Assembly: GCA_026770595.1 (NCBI GenBank)
Contig: MU634132.1
Span: 1 to 15,287 of the forward strand
Origin: Ochromonadaceae sp. CCMP2298
Taxonomy: Eukaryota; Sar; Synurophyceae; Ochromonadales; Ochromonadaceae
Length of the DNA: 15,287 nucleotides
Direction: 5' to 3'
The position numbers and the translations under genes are program-made. Of the stretch, positions 1-9,845 are shown piece after piece. The notes below the pieces were generated by a model. That model worked only from the letters and a program-made list of their open reading frames with translations. It was not told where the DNA came from and ran no database searches. The number at the start of each line of letters is the position of its first letter. Positions within the stretch are counted from its first letter, which is position 1.

Positions 1-44
1 GAGAGGAGAGGAGAGGAGAGGAGAGGAGAGGAGAGGAGAGGAGA
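1..44. repeat. GAGAG pentanucleotide microsatellite, cut by the window start
   Basis: About nine perfect copies of the 5-nt unit gagag run from the first base to gaattc. The tract probably continues outside the window, so its full length is unknown. It lies 150 nt beyond the stop codon of the kinesin gene, in 3' flanking DNA. Confidence 0.95.
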
Positions 45-195
45 ATTCGTCTAATCATCTATTGAATATGAAATACATAAACTCACATATTGCTTCTACA
101 ACCCTATATAACTGATCCGCCCACTGCATTAGGTGGTGAATCTTCAAAAGATCCACAAGGTCACGAGGTTCCTAAAGTCTAGTACTGTAGTAAGC
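45..195. other. 3' flank / presumed 3'UTR of the kinesin gene
   Basis: This stretch follows the kinesin stop codon on the minus strand. It is clearly more AT-rich than the coding DNA, as expected of UTR or intergenic sequence. I looked for AATAAA or ATTAAA on the minus strand and found none, so the poly(A) site cannot be placed. No coding frame here is convincing. Confidence 0.5.
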
Positions 196-3100
196 TCAGG
201 GCGAGTAGGGGGTGTAGGAGGGACCAGGTGTGTAGACTTTGCTCCTCTGGGAGATGGGGGTGTTGGATGCGTGGGCGTGGGAGGGTGGGGGTACAGAGCG
301 AGAGGTGCTGACGCTGGCGCCCTTTATGCTGCTCAGACTGCTACTGCGCGAGAGGGGGTTGTGGGAGTGGAGGTTGCTGTGGGAGTTGGGGGGGCTGTGG
401 GGGTTTCGGCGGGTTCGCTTTGACCGGTTGTCCTCCCCAAGGATGCCTGAGAGCTCTTGGATCTGCCGCTCCAGCAGCTGAGAGAGGTTGATGCGTGATA
501 AGTGTGGGGAGGGGTGCAGGGGATAAGGGGATGAGGGGATAAGGGGATAGGGGAAAAGGGGATAGGAGAAAGATACAGTGTGCTGTGCTGGCAACAATGT
601 TGTGCGTGCTCACCTCTTCCTTCTCCTCCTCGTCCTCCTGCTGGGCGCGTCCGATCTTGTCCCGAGACCGGGAGTCTCGCTCCAAGGAGTGGGAGGGGTA
701 GGGGTAGTTCTGATGGGGCTGGGGGAGCTGCGAATGCAGCGTGGCAGCGGAGGCAGGGGCGGCGCCATAGGCAGAGTAGGTGGAGTAGACCTGCTGCTGC
801 TGCTCGATGTTATTATACCGCTGCTGCTGCAGCTGGAAGTTATTATTATACTGCTGTTGGTTGTGCTGCTGAAGGGGGTTGGCCAGGGCGGCCAGAGTGG
901 TGGCAGAGAAGGGGGTGGTGGGAGCGGGTGTGGGCGTAGCGAAAGCAGTGGATGCTGGGTATGTGGGTGCAGGTGTGGGTGCTGGGAGTGTGAGTGGGGG
1001 TGGTGTCTTGGCCTCCTGGTGTGCCTTCCTGCGTGCCAGTCCGAACATGGTGGTGTCCGACACGTTGCTGAGGAGCAGCGACTTGTGCTGAGGGAGTGGA
1101 GGGGGAGGGGGGGGGGGAGGGGGAGGGGGAGGAGATAAGTGAGCGCACAGCAAGGATAGGGGTTACACGCAAACATACACATACACATACACACACACAC
1201 ATACATATACACACACGTGGATCTGGCAGGTGCACTCACCTGTCCCTGTGGGGATAGCTTGTACTCTCCGTCCTCCACTGCCACCAGCAGCTCTTGATCC
1301 ACCTCCTGTGAGTGGGGGGTAGGGGCAGGGGATTAGAGGACAGGGAGTAATATGGGGTTTATTTTCACTTTACTGCCCATTTATTGCCCCATTGCTACCC
1401 CTTTACTGCCCTTTGCTGTCCCTTAAACGCTCTTACCTTCAACTCCAGCAGCAGCTGCCCGTTCTCCGCCAGAGCCGCCGCCAGCTTCCCCCTGGCCTCG
1501 TCCCTCTCCCTGAGCGCCTGATCCCTCTGCCATAGTGCCTTGTCTCTCTGCGCAGTCATGCTGGCCAGCTCCCCCCCTCCCCCCATACTCATGCTCATAC
1601 TCATACTCGCCTTCTCTCGCTCCAGCTCCTGCACTGAGGCATACAGCGCCCCGTACTCCGACTGCATCAGCTCCTGTCAAGTGAGGTGATGGGAGATGGG
1701 TATGCAATACATTGTTTACGAGAGCATTAGGTGACATTGCATACAAAGGCGACGAGCAGGTGAGTCGAGTCAGCAGATAACAACTAATAATACACAACAA
1801 TTGCTTACCTGTGCTCTGGCCAGCTCCTCCCCTGCGATGACCGCATCCCTGCGCGCAGACAGCAGCTGCTCCCCCTCCGCCCTAGACTGCGCCTTCGCCC
1901 TCAGTAGCTGCTGCGCATTAAGGGCAGACATAGCCTGCTCGTGGGCCAGGCTGGTCTGCGTTAGTGCGAGCGTCTCTGATATCTGCCCCATCTCTGCCTG
2001 TATCTGCAGCGCTCTGGCTAGTGCGGCATCCCGGTGCCCAGAGGCGGTGCGCAGCTGCTCCACAGCGTGCAGCAGCCCCCCCCGCAGAGACAGGAGCTCA
2101 GCCTTAGCCTCCTGCAGAGCAGACCCCGTCTCCGCAATCTTCGACCTCGCCTTCTGCAACTCATACTTAGTCTGCAGCTCCAGCTCCCTCTGCCCCTCCT
2201 CTCCTTGGGGGGTGGGGGGCGAGGCCAGTGCCTGGGCAAAAGCCATCGCCTCAGTGCCAGGGGCAGGGACAGTAGATGTGGTAGGGGTAGGGGTGGTGGA
2301 GGGGATGGTCGGGGTGGAGGCAGAGGTGGGGGTGATGGTAGATGTGGTGGAGGGGATGGTCGGGGTGGAGGCAGAGGTGGGGGTGGGGGTGATCGGTCCC
2401 TTGGCCGTCACTACCCCTGCACGGTCCAGGGCCGCCTGTCTGTCCCGCAGCATACGTAACGACCTCTCCGCCTGCTGCGACTGCACGTCGATCAAAGCGT
2501 CTCGCTGTTTTACCATGGCGTCCAGCGAGGCGGACTCAGCAGTAGCTAGCGCCAATTCACCCTGCAGGCGCTCCACCTCGGCAGCTAGGTACACCACAGT
2601 GGTCTCCGTATGGGGGCCTGACCACATAGGGCCAGACCTGATGGGAGAGGCGGTGGCAGCCAGGGCATAGCGGGGTGCGGGTGAATGGGGCAACTTTGCC
2701 GTTTTCCTGCTCAAGATGGGGGGAGGGAGAAGAGTGGTGGTAGGGGGTAGGCAGCAGGCAGACGGAAAGAAATCATACAGTGAGTGCACAAATTGGCCAC
2801 AGGCAGTGTTTCGAAGTGTTCCGAGCATCAGGGCATAAATACACACATATTTTAGGAAACAGCAAGCTTACCCTTTCTTTCCAGACCCCCCTGCTCCCGC
2901 ACCCAAGGGAGATCCCTGCGCCTGCAGCTTCTTGGCAGAGACAGGGGAGGAGGCACGAACAGGAGAAGGGGCAGAGGAGGCACGAACAGGAGAAGGGGCA
3001 GGGGACGAGGCAGGAGAAGGGACAGGGGCAGATGCAGCAGCGGGGGTGGGTGTGGGTGGCCGCATGCTCTCCAGCAGCTCGTCCTTCTCCCCCAGCATCG

Positions 3101-6100
3101 CGTGGAGCTCGTCCGCCTCGAGCGCCGCCTCGCTCAGTCGCTGCTGCAGGCCTCTCACCACTCTCTCGCTCTCCACCTTGCCGTCCTCCATCTCATTGAG
3201 CATGTCTGTGGCCCCCCTCAGCTCCTGCATCAGCTTCTCTCGGTCCAGTGCCAGCTCCCCCACCTCCGCACCCGCCCTCACCAACTCTAGGGTGAGCGCC
3301 TGATAGCCCGCAGAGAGGGCGGACATGTCTGCGTTGGTCAGCGCCGACAGCAGGCGGTTAGTGGAGGTGTGGGGGAGGCTGCTGGGGCGAGACTTCGCGC
3401 CAGAGAAGTTACTGGGGGTGGGGGAGGGGGGGAAGGGGTCGAGGAAATAGCCTACGGAGTAGCGCTGGCGTGCTGCAGCCGAGGCGGCTAGGGAGAGAGG
3501 GCTGGTGGCGGTGGTGAGGGTGATGGCAGTTGGAGTGGAGGATAGTGCCTGGTGCGCACTTTCCACACCGGTAGGGATAATTGTAAAGGGAGGGAGGCTG
3601 GAGACAGCTTTGCTGAGAATGTCCTCCAGCACGAGAGGCGCGAGGGGCGGGGGCAGGCCTAGGTGGATCTGCTGGAACTCTGCGGACAGCGCCTCTCTTA
3701 GCGCATGGGCCCTGGAGGCATCCAGAGTCCCGACACCCACCCTACTCACACCCGCAACCTCCACTCCACCTCCGCCTACACCCATCCCCCAGCCCACACC
3801 ATCCACTCCCCACCCCCTCGACATCCCACCTCTGCGCGCACCAACGGCGTGCAGGCGCTCTGCGTACTTGAGCGTGGCCATCGTCTCCTCATAACAGCCC
3901 ACCACAGGAGAGGCAGTAGCCAGCATCGTTGTGTGGTTACGCCCACTCAGCGCGTCCCTCAGCAGCAGTGTGAGTGTGGAGTCGCGGTAGGGCAGGGAGC
4001 GCATGACAGCGCCTGAGGCGAGAGCTTTGATTATAAATCCCAACGTAGCGAGCGAGCGGCGGATCTGCTTCAGCTCGTTCTTCTCCCTCTCCTCGCCCCT
4101 CACCTCCAGACCCCACTCCTCGGGCTCCCTTTCGCTGCCTGCCAGATCCACCATCTGTAGTCTAACCAACTTCAGCAGGGGGGGCGCGGCGCCGGCAAGG
4201 GCCCGCCCGCGCTCGTGTGGCGAATCTGGTGAATCTGGTTTGGTGTGGTGGGAAGGGTCCGCAGGTGAAATCTTTCCCCCCCTTGCCCTGTCCTTGTGCG
4301 GGGAGTTCAGGTACAGCATCTTGGCGAGCGGGTCGACGAACAGCAGACTGGGATCGATATGGCTGGGGGTGAGCTCCAGCGTGACCACTGCGTGGCTGCG
4401 CGAGGAGGCTGAGTTCCACGCTGTCTGCGCCGTGGCGCGCGCCCTCTGCCCCCTCGCTACCAAGCTCAGCACCTCCTCTACAGACCCCGCCTCTACCTTG
4501 GTAAGTCCCTCCACATAGGGGCCGAATGTGGAGTGCTCGCGGGGGCGCAGGGGGGCGGCGGATTCGCCTAGCAGGTCATGGATCTCCTCGTTGTATATCT
4601 CCAAGAAGGATAGGAAGACGTGCGTGCTGGGATGGGAGAGGCGGATGACGTCGTGGAAGACGCGCTGGATCAGGCCGGACTGGGGGGTAATCCCCTGGGA
4701 CCTGGTACCCGCATGTGTGAGGTCTCCGAAGAGAGAGTATGTCTTACCAGTGCCTGTGTGCCCATAGGCGAAGCAGGAGCAGGAGACGCCGCTGAGGGCG
4801 CTTTCTACAAGCTCCAGACCCAGTGCCTGGTGCAGTTGCGTCTGATCGATGCACCGCTCCTCCGCCCCGTCCACCCCCCCTACCCCGTCCCCCACCCCCC
4901 ACAACACATCGTCGAACTGAAACGTGGTGGCTAGGTGCTTCGAGCCCAGTCTTGCTGCCTCCAGAGCCACAGTCTCCACCCCTGAGTTACCCAAAGCCTT
5001 GGGGTTCACAGCCACCAGCCTGCCCCCCACCACAGTCAATGCGCGCTTCTGCCTCGCCGCACGCTCCGCCCCACTCACAGGTCTTACGCGCACAGCCACA
5101 CGCATAGCACGCTCCTCCTCCCCCGTACCCGCATGCGCCCCTGTACGCACACCCGCCACTGCACTCGCACCCTCAGCGCGTGCTGCCAATGCAGCCGCGG
5201 CGAGGCGGCTGCCCACGGTGCCGTGCAGGTCCGCCGTGTGCCGATGTTGCCTGGCGAGCGGGTCGACCACTGCGTGCAGGTGGGGCATCCGTCGTGCGTG
5301 GAAGTTGGCGCTGGGGTCTGATGACCGGTCCCACTCCTGGGCGTGTATGGAGTCAGGACTGTGCTTGGAGCCGAACGTGCCGTGGCGGTGCTCGTGCGCG
5401 TGCTGGCTGAGGAAGGACGAATGGGCCTCCTCTTCAGGGCCGGAGTGGGCTGTGGACGCGTAGGCCGTGGTCGCGTATTTGGGCGAGTGGAGGGGCTCTC
5501 GGGAGGGGGACCAGGACCGGGAGCGGGAACTGGAGCGGTCAGTGGGGGCAGGTTGGGCTGCAAGGGTGTTGGCAGAGACAGGGGTGTGGGCAGAGGCGGG
5601 GGAGGGTTTGCCTTTACTGGGTGTGCTGGGACCTCCATGCCCATGCCCGTGCCCGTGCGAAAGTACGTGCCGTCTTTCCGCAGTCCCCAGTTCCCTGGCC
5701 AAAGCTGTGCACACCAAGCACTCCTTCTTGGGACACACTTTCACCACCACTGGGGGCTTGTCGTACCCATGTATGTACCCGAAGTGCCCCAGCCCCCCCA
5801 TCCCCTGTCCCTGCCCCAGTACCACACCCATACCCAGCCCCATACTCACTCCGTGCCCCAGGCCCTGCCCCCCCGGCCCATGCCCCTGCCCGCAAGTGTG
5901 GTCGGGACTTAGCTGGTCGGGACTTCCCAGGATGGTGCGGGGGCCGCTGCCGAAGCTGTGGGTGGGACCGGGGCTGCGGCTACGCTCGGGGCTTTGGCTG
6001 CGCCCTAGACTGTGACCTAAGCTTTGTCCTTGACGTCCTTGGTTTATTCCTTGGTGTCCTAGGTTTTTCCCCTGGACTGAGGCATGTGTGGGGGCACTGG

Positions 6101-7544
6101 CCGCTCTGCTGGGGGTGGTGGAGCGGACAGGGATGGCAGAGGGGGAGGTGGAGGCTGAGATGGGTGCGGGCGACTTGGCTCTGACCGCACCGCTCCTCCT
6201 GGGCGTGAGGGCCCTGCCCCTGGGAGTGGTGGGAGTGGGGGTGCTGGGGTTGGGTGGAGGTGGTCTTGCATATACCTCGTGGATGGGGCTGAGTTTGTGG
6301 GAAACGAGCACTGGCTTTTGCCGCCTCACAGGCGCAGGCGCAGGCGCAGATGTAGGTGCGGGAAAGGACCTGAGTGCGGAGGGGGTGGGCAGCTGGGTCC
6401 GTATCGTCTCGGCCAAAGCGTCAAAATCCCCCCCATTCCCTCCATACCCGTACCCGTGATCGTGCTCTCCAGATAGGCTGTCGTCTGACATTAACGTCTC
6501 GTTAAGCGCGTCCGCTCCCACGCCCACACCTGTACCCACCAGCGCCTGCCCGATGTTCATACGCGCTCCTAGGTCCAGCCCCACCTGGTCCAGCCCATAC
6601 CCTGTATGCTTACGGGACTCGACGCGGGACTCGGCGTCGCTGTGGTCGCTTTGGTCTGGGCTGTGGTCTGGGGAATCCCCGAAGAGCAGGCTGTGTGTCA
6701 TATCCACCGTGTCCACCGTGAGGTCCGGCGAAGGCGTGGGTGCTGGGAGCACGGCGGGAGTGGGTGCGGGGATGGCGGGGACAGTGGGAACAGCGGTGAC
6801 AGTGGGGACAGTGGGAACTGTATGGATAGTGAGGGAAGCGGGGGCGGGGGCTGTCTCTCGCTTAGCTGGCTGGGGGATGAACTCGACCTGCGCTGAGGAG
6901 GTCGGGACATTTTCGAAGCCTGCAGGCACAGAGCCAGCAAATACAGTGCCCCTGACCAAGGCATCCTTGGTAGCTAGTTGAGCACTGGGCAGCTCGGCCT
7001 CCACCAACGGTGCAACTGTAGGCGTGACCTCTACTCGGGCTGAGACCGGGGCTAGGGCTGGGGTCACCACTGAAGCTGGGGCAGGGGCTGGAGCAGGAGC
7101 TGGAGCTACATCTGGAGCTACAGCTATAGCTGCAACCACAGCTGGGGCTGCTACTGGAGCTGGAACTGGAACAGGAGCAAGAGCTGCTACTGGTGCAGTT
7201 GTAGGTGCCGCTACTGCAACTTTGTCGCTGGTTGCATTGGGTTTGGGGTCAGATGCCTCAGCCCCAGGTTGCTCTGCTGATCCCGCTACAGCATCAGCAA
7301 CGTCCGAAGCCTGTCTAGAATGCGACGCTTTACTTCCCTTCTCGCCCCTCTCGCTCTTCTCCTTCTTGTCTTTTTTCTCCTTTTTCTCCTTCTTCTCCTT
7401 TGGCGGCTTGGTCTTGGTCGCATCAGCAGGGGCAGCCACACCTCCCACCGATGGGTCTATGATCGTGCCCGTCGCGAAGTCGTAACTCCCGCTGGAAATC
7501 GCTGCGATCTTCGCCTCCAAGCTCATCTCCGCGAACTGTGACAT
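196..7544 (-). CDS. Kinesin-3-like motor protein, six exons, central motor with coiled-coil tail
   Basis: Microtubule motor ATPase. I read it as join(7544..2872, 2706..1809, 1673..1437, 1305..1240, 1087..614, 477..196) on the minus strand, about 2209 residues. Introns are 165, 135, 131, 152 and 136 nt; every junction is GT-AG and keeps frame (first split after two codon bases, the rest phase 0). The ATG at 7544 has A at -3. Residues 1-800 are Ala/Pro/Ser/Gly-rich and probably disordered, with a Lys/Glu block, RS dipeptides and CPKKECLVC at 604-612. The motor spans about 814-1232: P-loop GHTGTGKT (928-935), switch I NSASSRSH (1044-1051), switch II DLAGSE (1133-1138). The REHSTFGPYVEGL segment resembles kinesin-3; I see no FHA domain. 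Oddities are an insert of about 50 residues between the switches and IRRSL in place of the usual INKSL. Coiled coils cover about 1410-1495 and much of exons 2-3. Exon 5 has a Q/N-rich stretch and exon 6 a basic NRSKRTRRN. Motor identity is sure; subfamily is moderate. Confidence 0.93.
506..561 (+). other. G-quadruplex-capable tract in the last kinesin intron
   Basis: The plus strand carries eight runs of four G (506-509, 511-514, 519-522, 527-530, 535-538, 543-546, 550-553, 558-561), separated by 1-5 nt spacers such as ata, atga and aaaa. It lies inside intron 5 of the minus-strand kinesin gene, so the pre-mRNA reads it as C-runs upstream of the exon 6 acceptor, where it serves as part of the pyrimidine tract. 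The pattern is seen; folding is inferred. Confidence 0.7.
1092..1132 (+). other. Poly-G/A tract: pyrimidine tract of the exon 5 acceptor, G-quadruplex-capable
   Basis: G-runs of 3, 5, 11, 5 and 5 bases, mostly separated by single A, adjoin the acceptor at 1089-1088 of the minus-strand kinesin gene. In the transcript this is an almost pure C tract ending in CTCAG, so it is the splice acceptor's pyrimidine tract. On the template strand it fits the G-quadruplex pattern. Confidence 0.75.
1173..1216. repeat. Imperfect CA/CATA microsatellite in kinesin intron 4
   Basis: Mixed acatac and ac dinucleotide units run for about 44 nt between the exon 4 donor (1239) and the exon 5 acceptor (1088). It is intronic, so length change would not alter the protein. 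It is likely polymorphic. Confidence 0.9.
2294..2385. repeat. 51-bp tandem duplication inside kinesin exon 2
   Basis: Two head-to-tail copies begin at 2294 and 2345 and are identical over about the first 41 nt. Being 51 nt they keep frame and add 17 residues each to a Thr/Ser/Pro-rich linker (TPTSASTPTIPSTT units) between two coiled-coil segments of the tail. This is a recent slippage or unequal-exchange product in disordered protein. Confidence 0.85.
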
Positions 7545-8015
7545 GGTCAATGCGATATGAGAGTGCTGAGGATGTCCAAAGTGCCCTGAGAGCGTTTGAG
7601 TGCCCTGAAAGCTCCGCGAGAGCCGAGTTCGAGATCTGCGCTTGCAGAGAGGCTGCCTCGGGCAGATGTTATGTATCCCTATGGTATCACGAGCAGTTGC
7701 AGTACCTTCTCCAACACCTGCGATACGAGTAGGAACCTACAACTTCCTGTTTCCGCGCGAAGATTCCAGAATTTGACAGTTCAACATTTTAGGCTAAAAA
7801 TTGCTATTCGGTGTTCTCCGTATGTGCGCTATTGATAATTAATTGAAATGTCTCGATGCCAATATAACGAAACAAGTTGTGGGGACGAGGTACGCAAAAA
7901 AATGCCTTCACCTGTTCACTGGCTTGGTGACCTTGTGGACGGGATCTCTCTCATCATCTCATCTCCTGTTTCTGCACATGTTTCTGCTCCTTCGCTGATC
8001 GAACATCGAATAGCC
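7545..8015. promoter_or_regulatory. Divergent intergenic region between kinesin and the ankyrin-like gene
   Basis: About 470 nt separate the kinesin ATG (minus, 7544) from the preferred ATG of the repeat gene (plus, 8016), so both promoters must lie here. The AT-rich part, about 7740-7850, is the best place for core promoter elements, but I find no convincing TATA box. A weak direct repeat (gtgccctga at 7581 and again about 20 nt on) lies near the kinesin start. An in-frame ATG at 7848 would extend the repeat gene by 56 residues that match nothing I recognise, so I treat it as leader sequence. Confidence 0.5.
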
Positions 8016-9716
8016 ATGGATGTATCGTTCGTGCTGGACAGAGCGAGGGAGTTCCTGGGCGCCGCGTGCGACCCGCAGCTGAGACTCGTATCGCGGCGGT
8101 GGAGAGATGCACTGGCGGCGGTGCCTCGCGAAGTTTTGAGAGTGGAGGACTACCCCCTCTCCTCGGCATCACTCTTTGTATGGGCAAGAGAGGAGCTTCA
8201 CATGCCCAAGAGAGCAGATAGTGCTGCCGTGGCGGCACGGGGCGGGCATCTCGATGTGCTGAGGTGGCTGCGAGCGAAGGAAGGACGATGTTCTTGGACT
8301 CCTAGTATCTGCGATGGTGCTGCGCTGCACGGCCATATTCATGTTCTGCAGTGGCTGCGGGCGCAGGACCCTCCTTGTCCCTGGGACGATCGGACTTGCG
8401 CAGCAGCTGCGGGAGGCGGTCATCTTGACGTTCTGCAGTGGATGCGAGCCCAGGACCCTCCTTGTCCCTGGACTGACATGAGCTGCGCAGCAGCTGCGGG
8501 AGGCGGTCATCTTGACGTTCTGCAATGGCTGCGAACGCAGGGCCCTCTTTGTCCATGGGATGAGTTGACTTGTCGCAGTGCTGCAGCAGGCGGTCATCTT
8601 GAGGTGCTGCACTGGCTACGTGCCCAGCACCCTCCCTGCCCTTGGGATTTCATGTCTTGTCACAGTGCTGCATCAAACGGTCATCTTGACGTGTTGAAAT
8701 GGCTGCGAGCTCAGGACTCTCCCTGTCCCTGGAGCGAATCTGCGTGCAACAGTGCCATAAAGGGCAGACACGCTGCGGTGCTTGGGTGGCTGTGGTCCCA
8801 GGATCCCCCCTGTCCAGGAACCCAAGCACTTGATTACAATGTCCGGGCGCGGAATGGGGGCCTGGAAAGATTGCAGTGTCTGCATAAAGCTGGCATCCCC
8901 TGGAACATTGGCGCTTGTGCAAGTGCTGCGCAGAGCGGGAATCTGGAGGTGCTGCAATGGCTGAGAGCTCAAGACCCTCCCTCTCCCTGGGACGCTAGTG
9001 CTTGTTCTAGCGCTGCACAGGGGGGTCAATTGGAGGTATTGCAGTGGCTGAGAGCTCAAGATCCTCCCTGTCCCTGGAACCAGGGTGCTTGTGCGATTGC
9101 TGCAAAGAGCGGGAAGCTGCAGGTGCTGCAATGGCTGAGAGCTCAGGACCCTCCGTGTCCCTGGGACGTCAACGTTAGTGCTTGTTATAACGCTGCACAG
9201 GATGGTCGATTGGTGATGCTGCAGTGGCTGAGGGCTCAAGACCCCCCCTGTTCCTGGGACGAGACGGTGCTGAGGAGTGCCGTAGCGACCAGAAAGTTCA
9301 GGGTGGTACGGTGGCTGCGATCTCAGCACCCACCCGCTCCATGGGACGCGTCCGCCTGTATGGCAGCGGTCGTGAATAACGACCGGCAGATGCTGAAGTG
9401 CCTGCGCGAACTGGATCCCCCATGCCCCTGGAACGAACAGATGTGCGCCGGGGCGGCCTGGCAAAATTCCCTCCAGCTGTTGAAGTGGATGCAGGCTCAA
9501 GACCCGCCCTGCCCCTGGGACTCTCGGGTGCTGTTGGCAGCCGGGCAGAACAAGGCCCAGAGAATGCTGGACTGGCTGAAGACACAGCCCCCTCCTCCTG
9601 CCTACCGCGGTACCCAGGACATACACAACACATACCATTACCATTACGAGTCTGATTCTGATGATGATGAGTCCGATGATGAGTCCGAGGACGAGTTCGA
9701 TGAAGATTCCGATTAG
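8016..9716 (+). CDS. F-box-like protein with 16 ankyrin-like CPWD repeats
   Basis: Intronless ORF of 566 residues from ATG 8016 (context gccATGG, close to an ideal Kozak site); an ATG at 7848 would give 622. Residues about 1-45 contain FLGAACDPQLRLVSRRWRDAL, which looks like the second half of an F-box. Sixteen units of about 29 residues follow, with consensus C..AA..GHLDVLQWLRAQDPPCPWD. Unit 8 is short and lacks the QDPPC insert (HKAGIPWN), like the commoner ENGCPWD form of this family. The C-terminus is a run of Asp, Glu and Ser. Such repeats are known in algae, other protists and giant DNA viruses, where they are taken as ankyrin-type binding surfaces. If the F-box is real, the protein could recruit substrates to an SCF ubiquitin ligase; this is inference. 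Adjacent units share long identical DNA, showing recent duplication. The 5' neighbour is the divergent kinesin. No AATAAA follows directly. Confidence 0.88.
   Translation: MDVSFVLDRAREFLGAACDPQLRLVSRRWRDALAAVPREVLRVEDYPLSSASLFVWAREELHMPKRADSAAVAARGGHLDVLRWLRAKEGRCSWTPSICDGAALHGHIHVLQWLRAQDPPCPWDDRTCAAAAGGGHLDVLQWMRAQDPPCPWTDMSCAAAAGGGHLDVLQWLRTQGPLCPWDELTCRSAAAGGHLEVLHWLRAQHPPCPWDFMSCHSAASNGHLDVLKWLRAQDSPCPWSESACNSAIKGRHAAVLGWLWSQDPPCPGTQALDYNVRARNGGLERLQCLHKAGIPWNIGACASAAQSGNLEVLQWLRAQDPPSPWDASACSSAAQGGQLEVLQWLRAQDPPCPWNQGACAIAAKSGKLQVLQWLRAQDPPCPWDVNVSACYNAAQDGRLVMLQWLRAQDPPCSWDETVLRSAVATRKFRVVRWLRSQHPPAPWDASACMAAVVNNDRQMLKCLRELDPPCPWNEQMCAGAAWQNSLQLLKWMQAQDPPCPWDSRVLLAAGQNKAQRMLDWLKTQPPPPAYRGTQDIHNTYHYHYESDSDDDESDDESEDEFDEDSD
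8401..8524 (+). repeat. Near-identical 87-bp coding repeats (units 3 and 4 of the ankyrin-like array)
   Basis: The 37-nt block starting at 8401 recurs unchanged at 8488, an offset of exactly 87 nt or 29 codons. The whole array, about 8230-9600, has this period with drift, but this pair and the 8930-9240 units stay most alike at DNA level. This indicates recent duplication or gene conversion rather than selection on protein alone. Confidence 0.85.
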
Positions 9717-9845
9717 GGACCCGGCCTCTACCCCGTATACTCAGACCCTGTTCCCTGGCGGGTGGAACAAGGGGCAGGAGTAGGCGCAGGGGTAGGAGAG
9801 GGTCGGGGTCGGGCAGTCGGGGTGATTAGATAGAGCCATCAACAC
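9717..9845. other. Intergenic DNA downstream of the ankyrin-like gene
   Basis: All three plus frames are poor: the ankyrin frame meets stops soon after its TAG, and there is no ATG on the plus strand between 9717 and the ATG at 9997. The stretch is G-rich and simple (ggggtcggggtcggg, gtaggcgcaggggtagg). It probably includes the 3'UTR of the ankyrin-like gene, but I find no canonical poly(A) signal. Confidence 0.5.

Noticed and set aside
196-597. Separate minus-strand gene starting at 597
   Set aside because: Only the part after the acceptor at 479-478 looks like protein; it joins in phase to the previous kinesin exon, and the upstream part is the simple-sequence intron.
1801-2670. Plus-strand ORF of 289 codons antisense to the kinesin tail
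   Set aside because: It is a GC-rich shadow of the real coiled-coil exon: its Ala/Ser/Cys composition is the complement of Ala/Glu/Gln codons. The minus-strand exon has coiled-coil periodicity and phase-matched splice sites.
7848-8015. Upstream start for the ankyrin-like protein
   Set aside because: In frame and possible, but the extra 56 residues resemble no targeting signal or domain, and the downstream ATG has a far better context right before the F-box-like segment.
8673-9644. Minus-strand ORF of 323 codons over the ankyrin-like gene
   Set aside because: It mirrors the 87-bp repeat because a stop-free frame repeats along with the unit. The plus strand has the family consensus and a good Kozak start.
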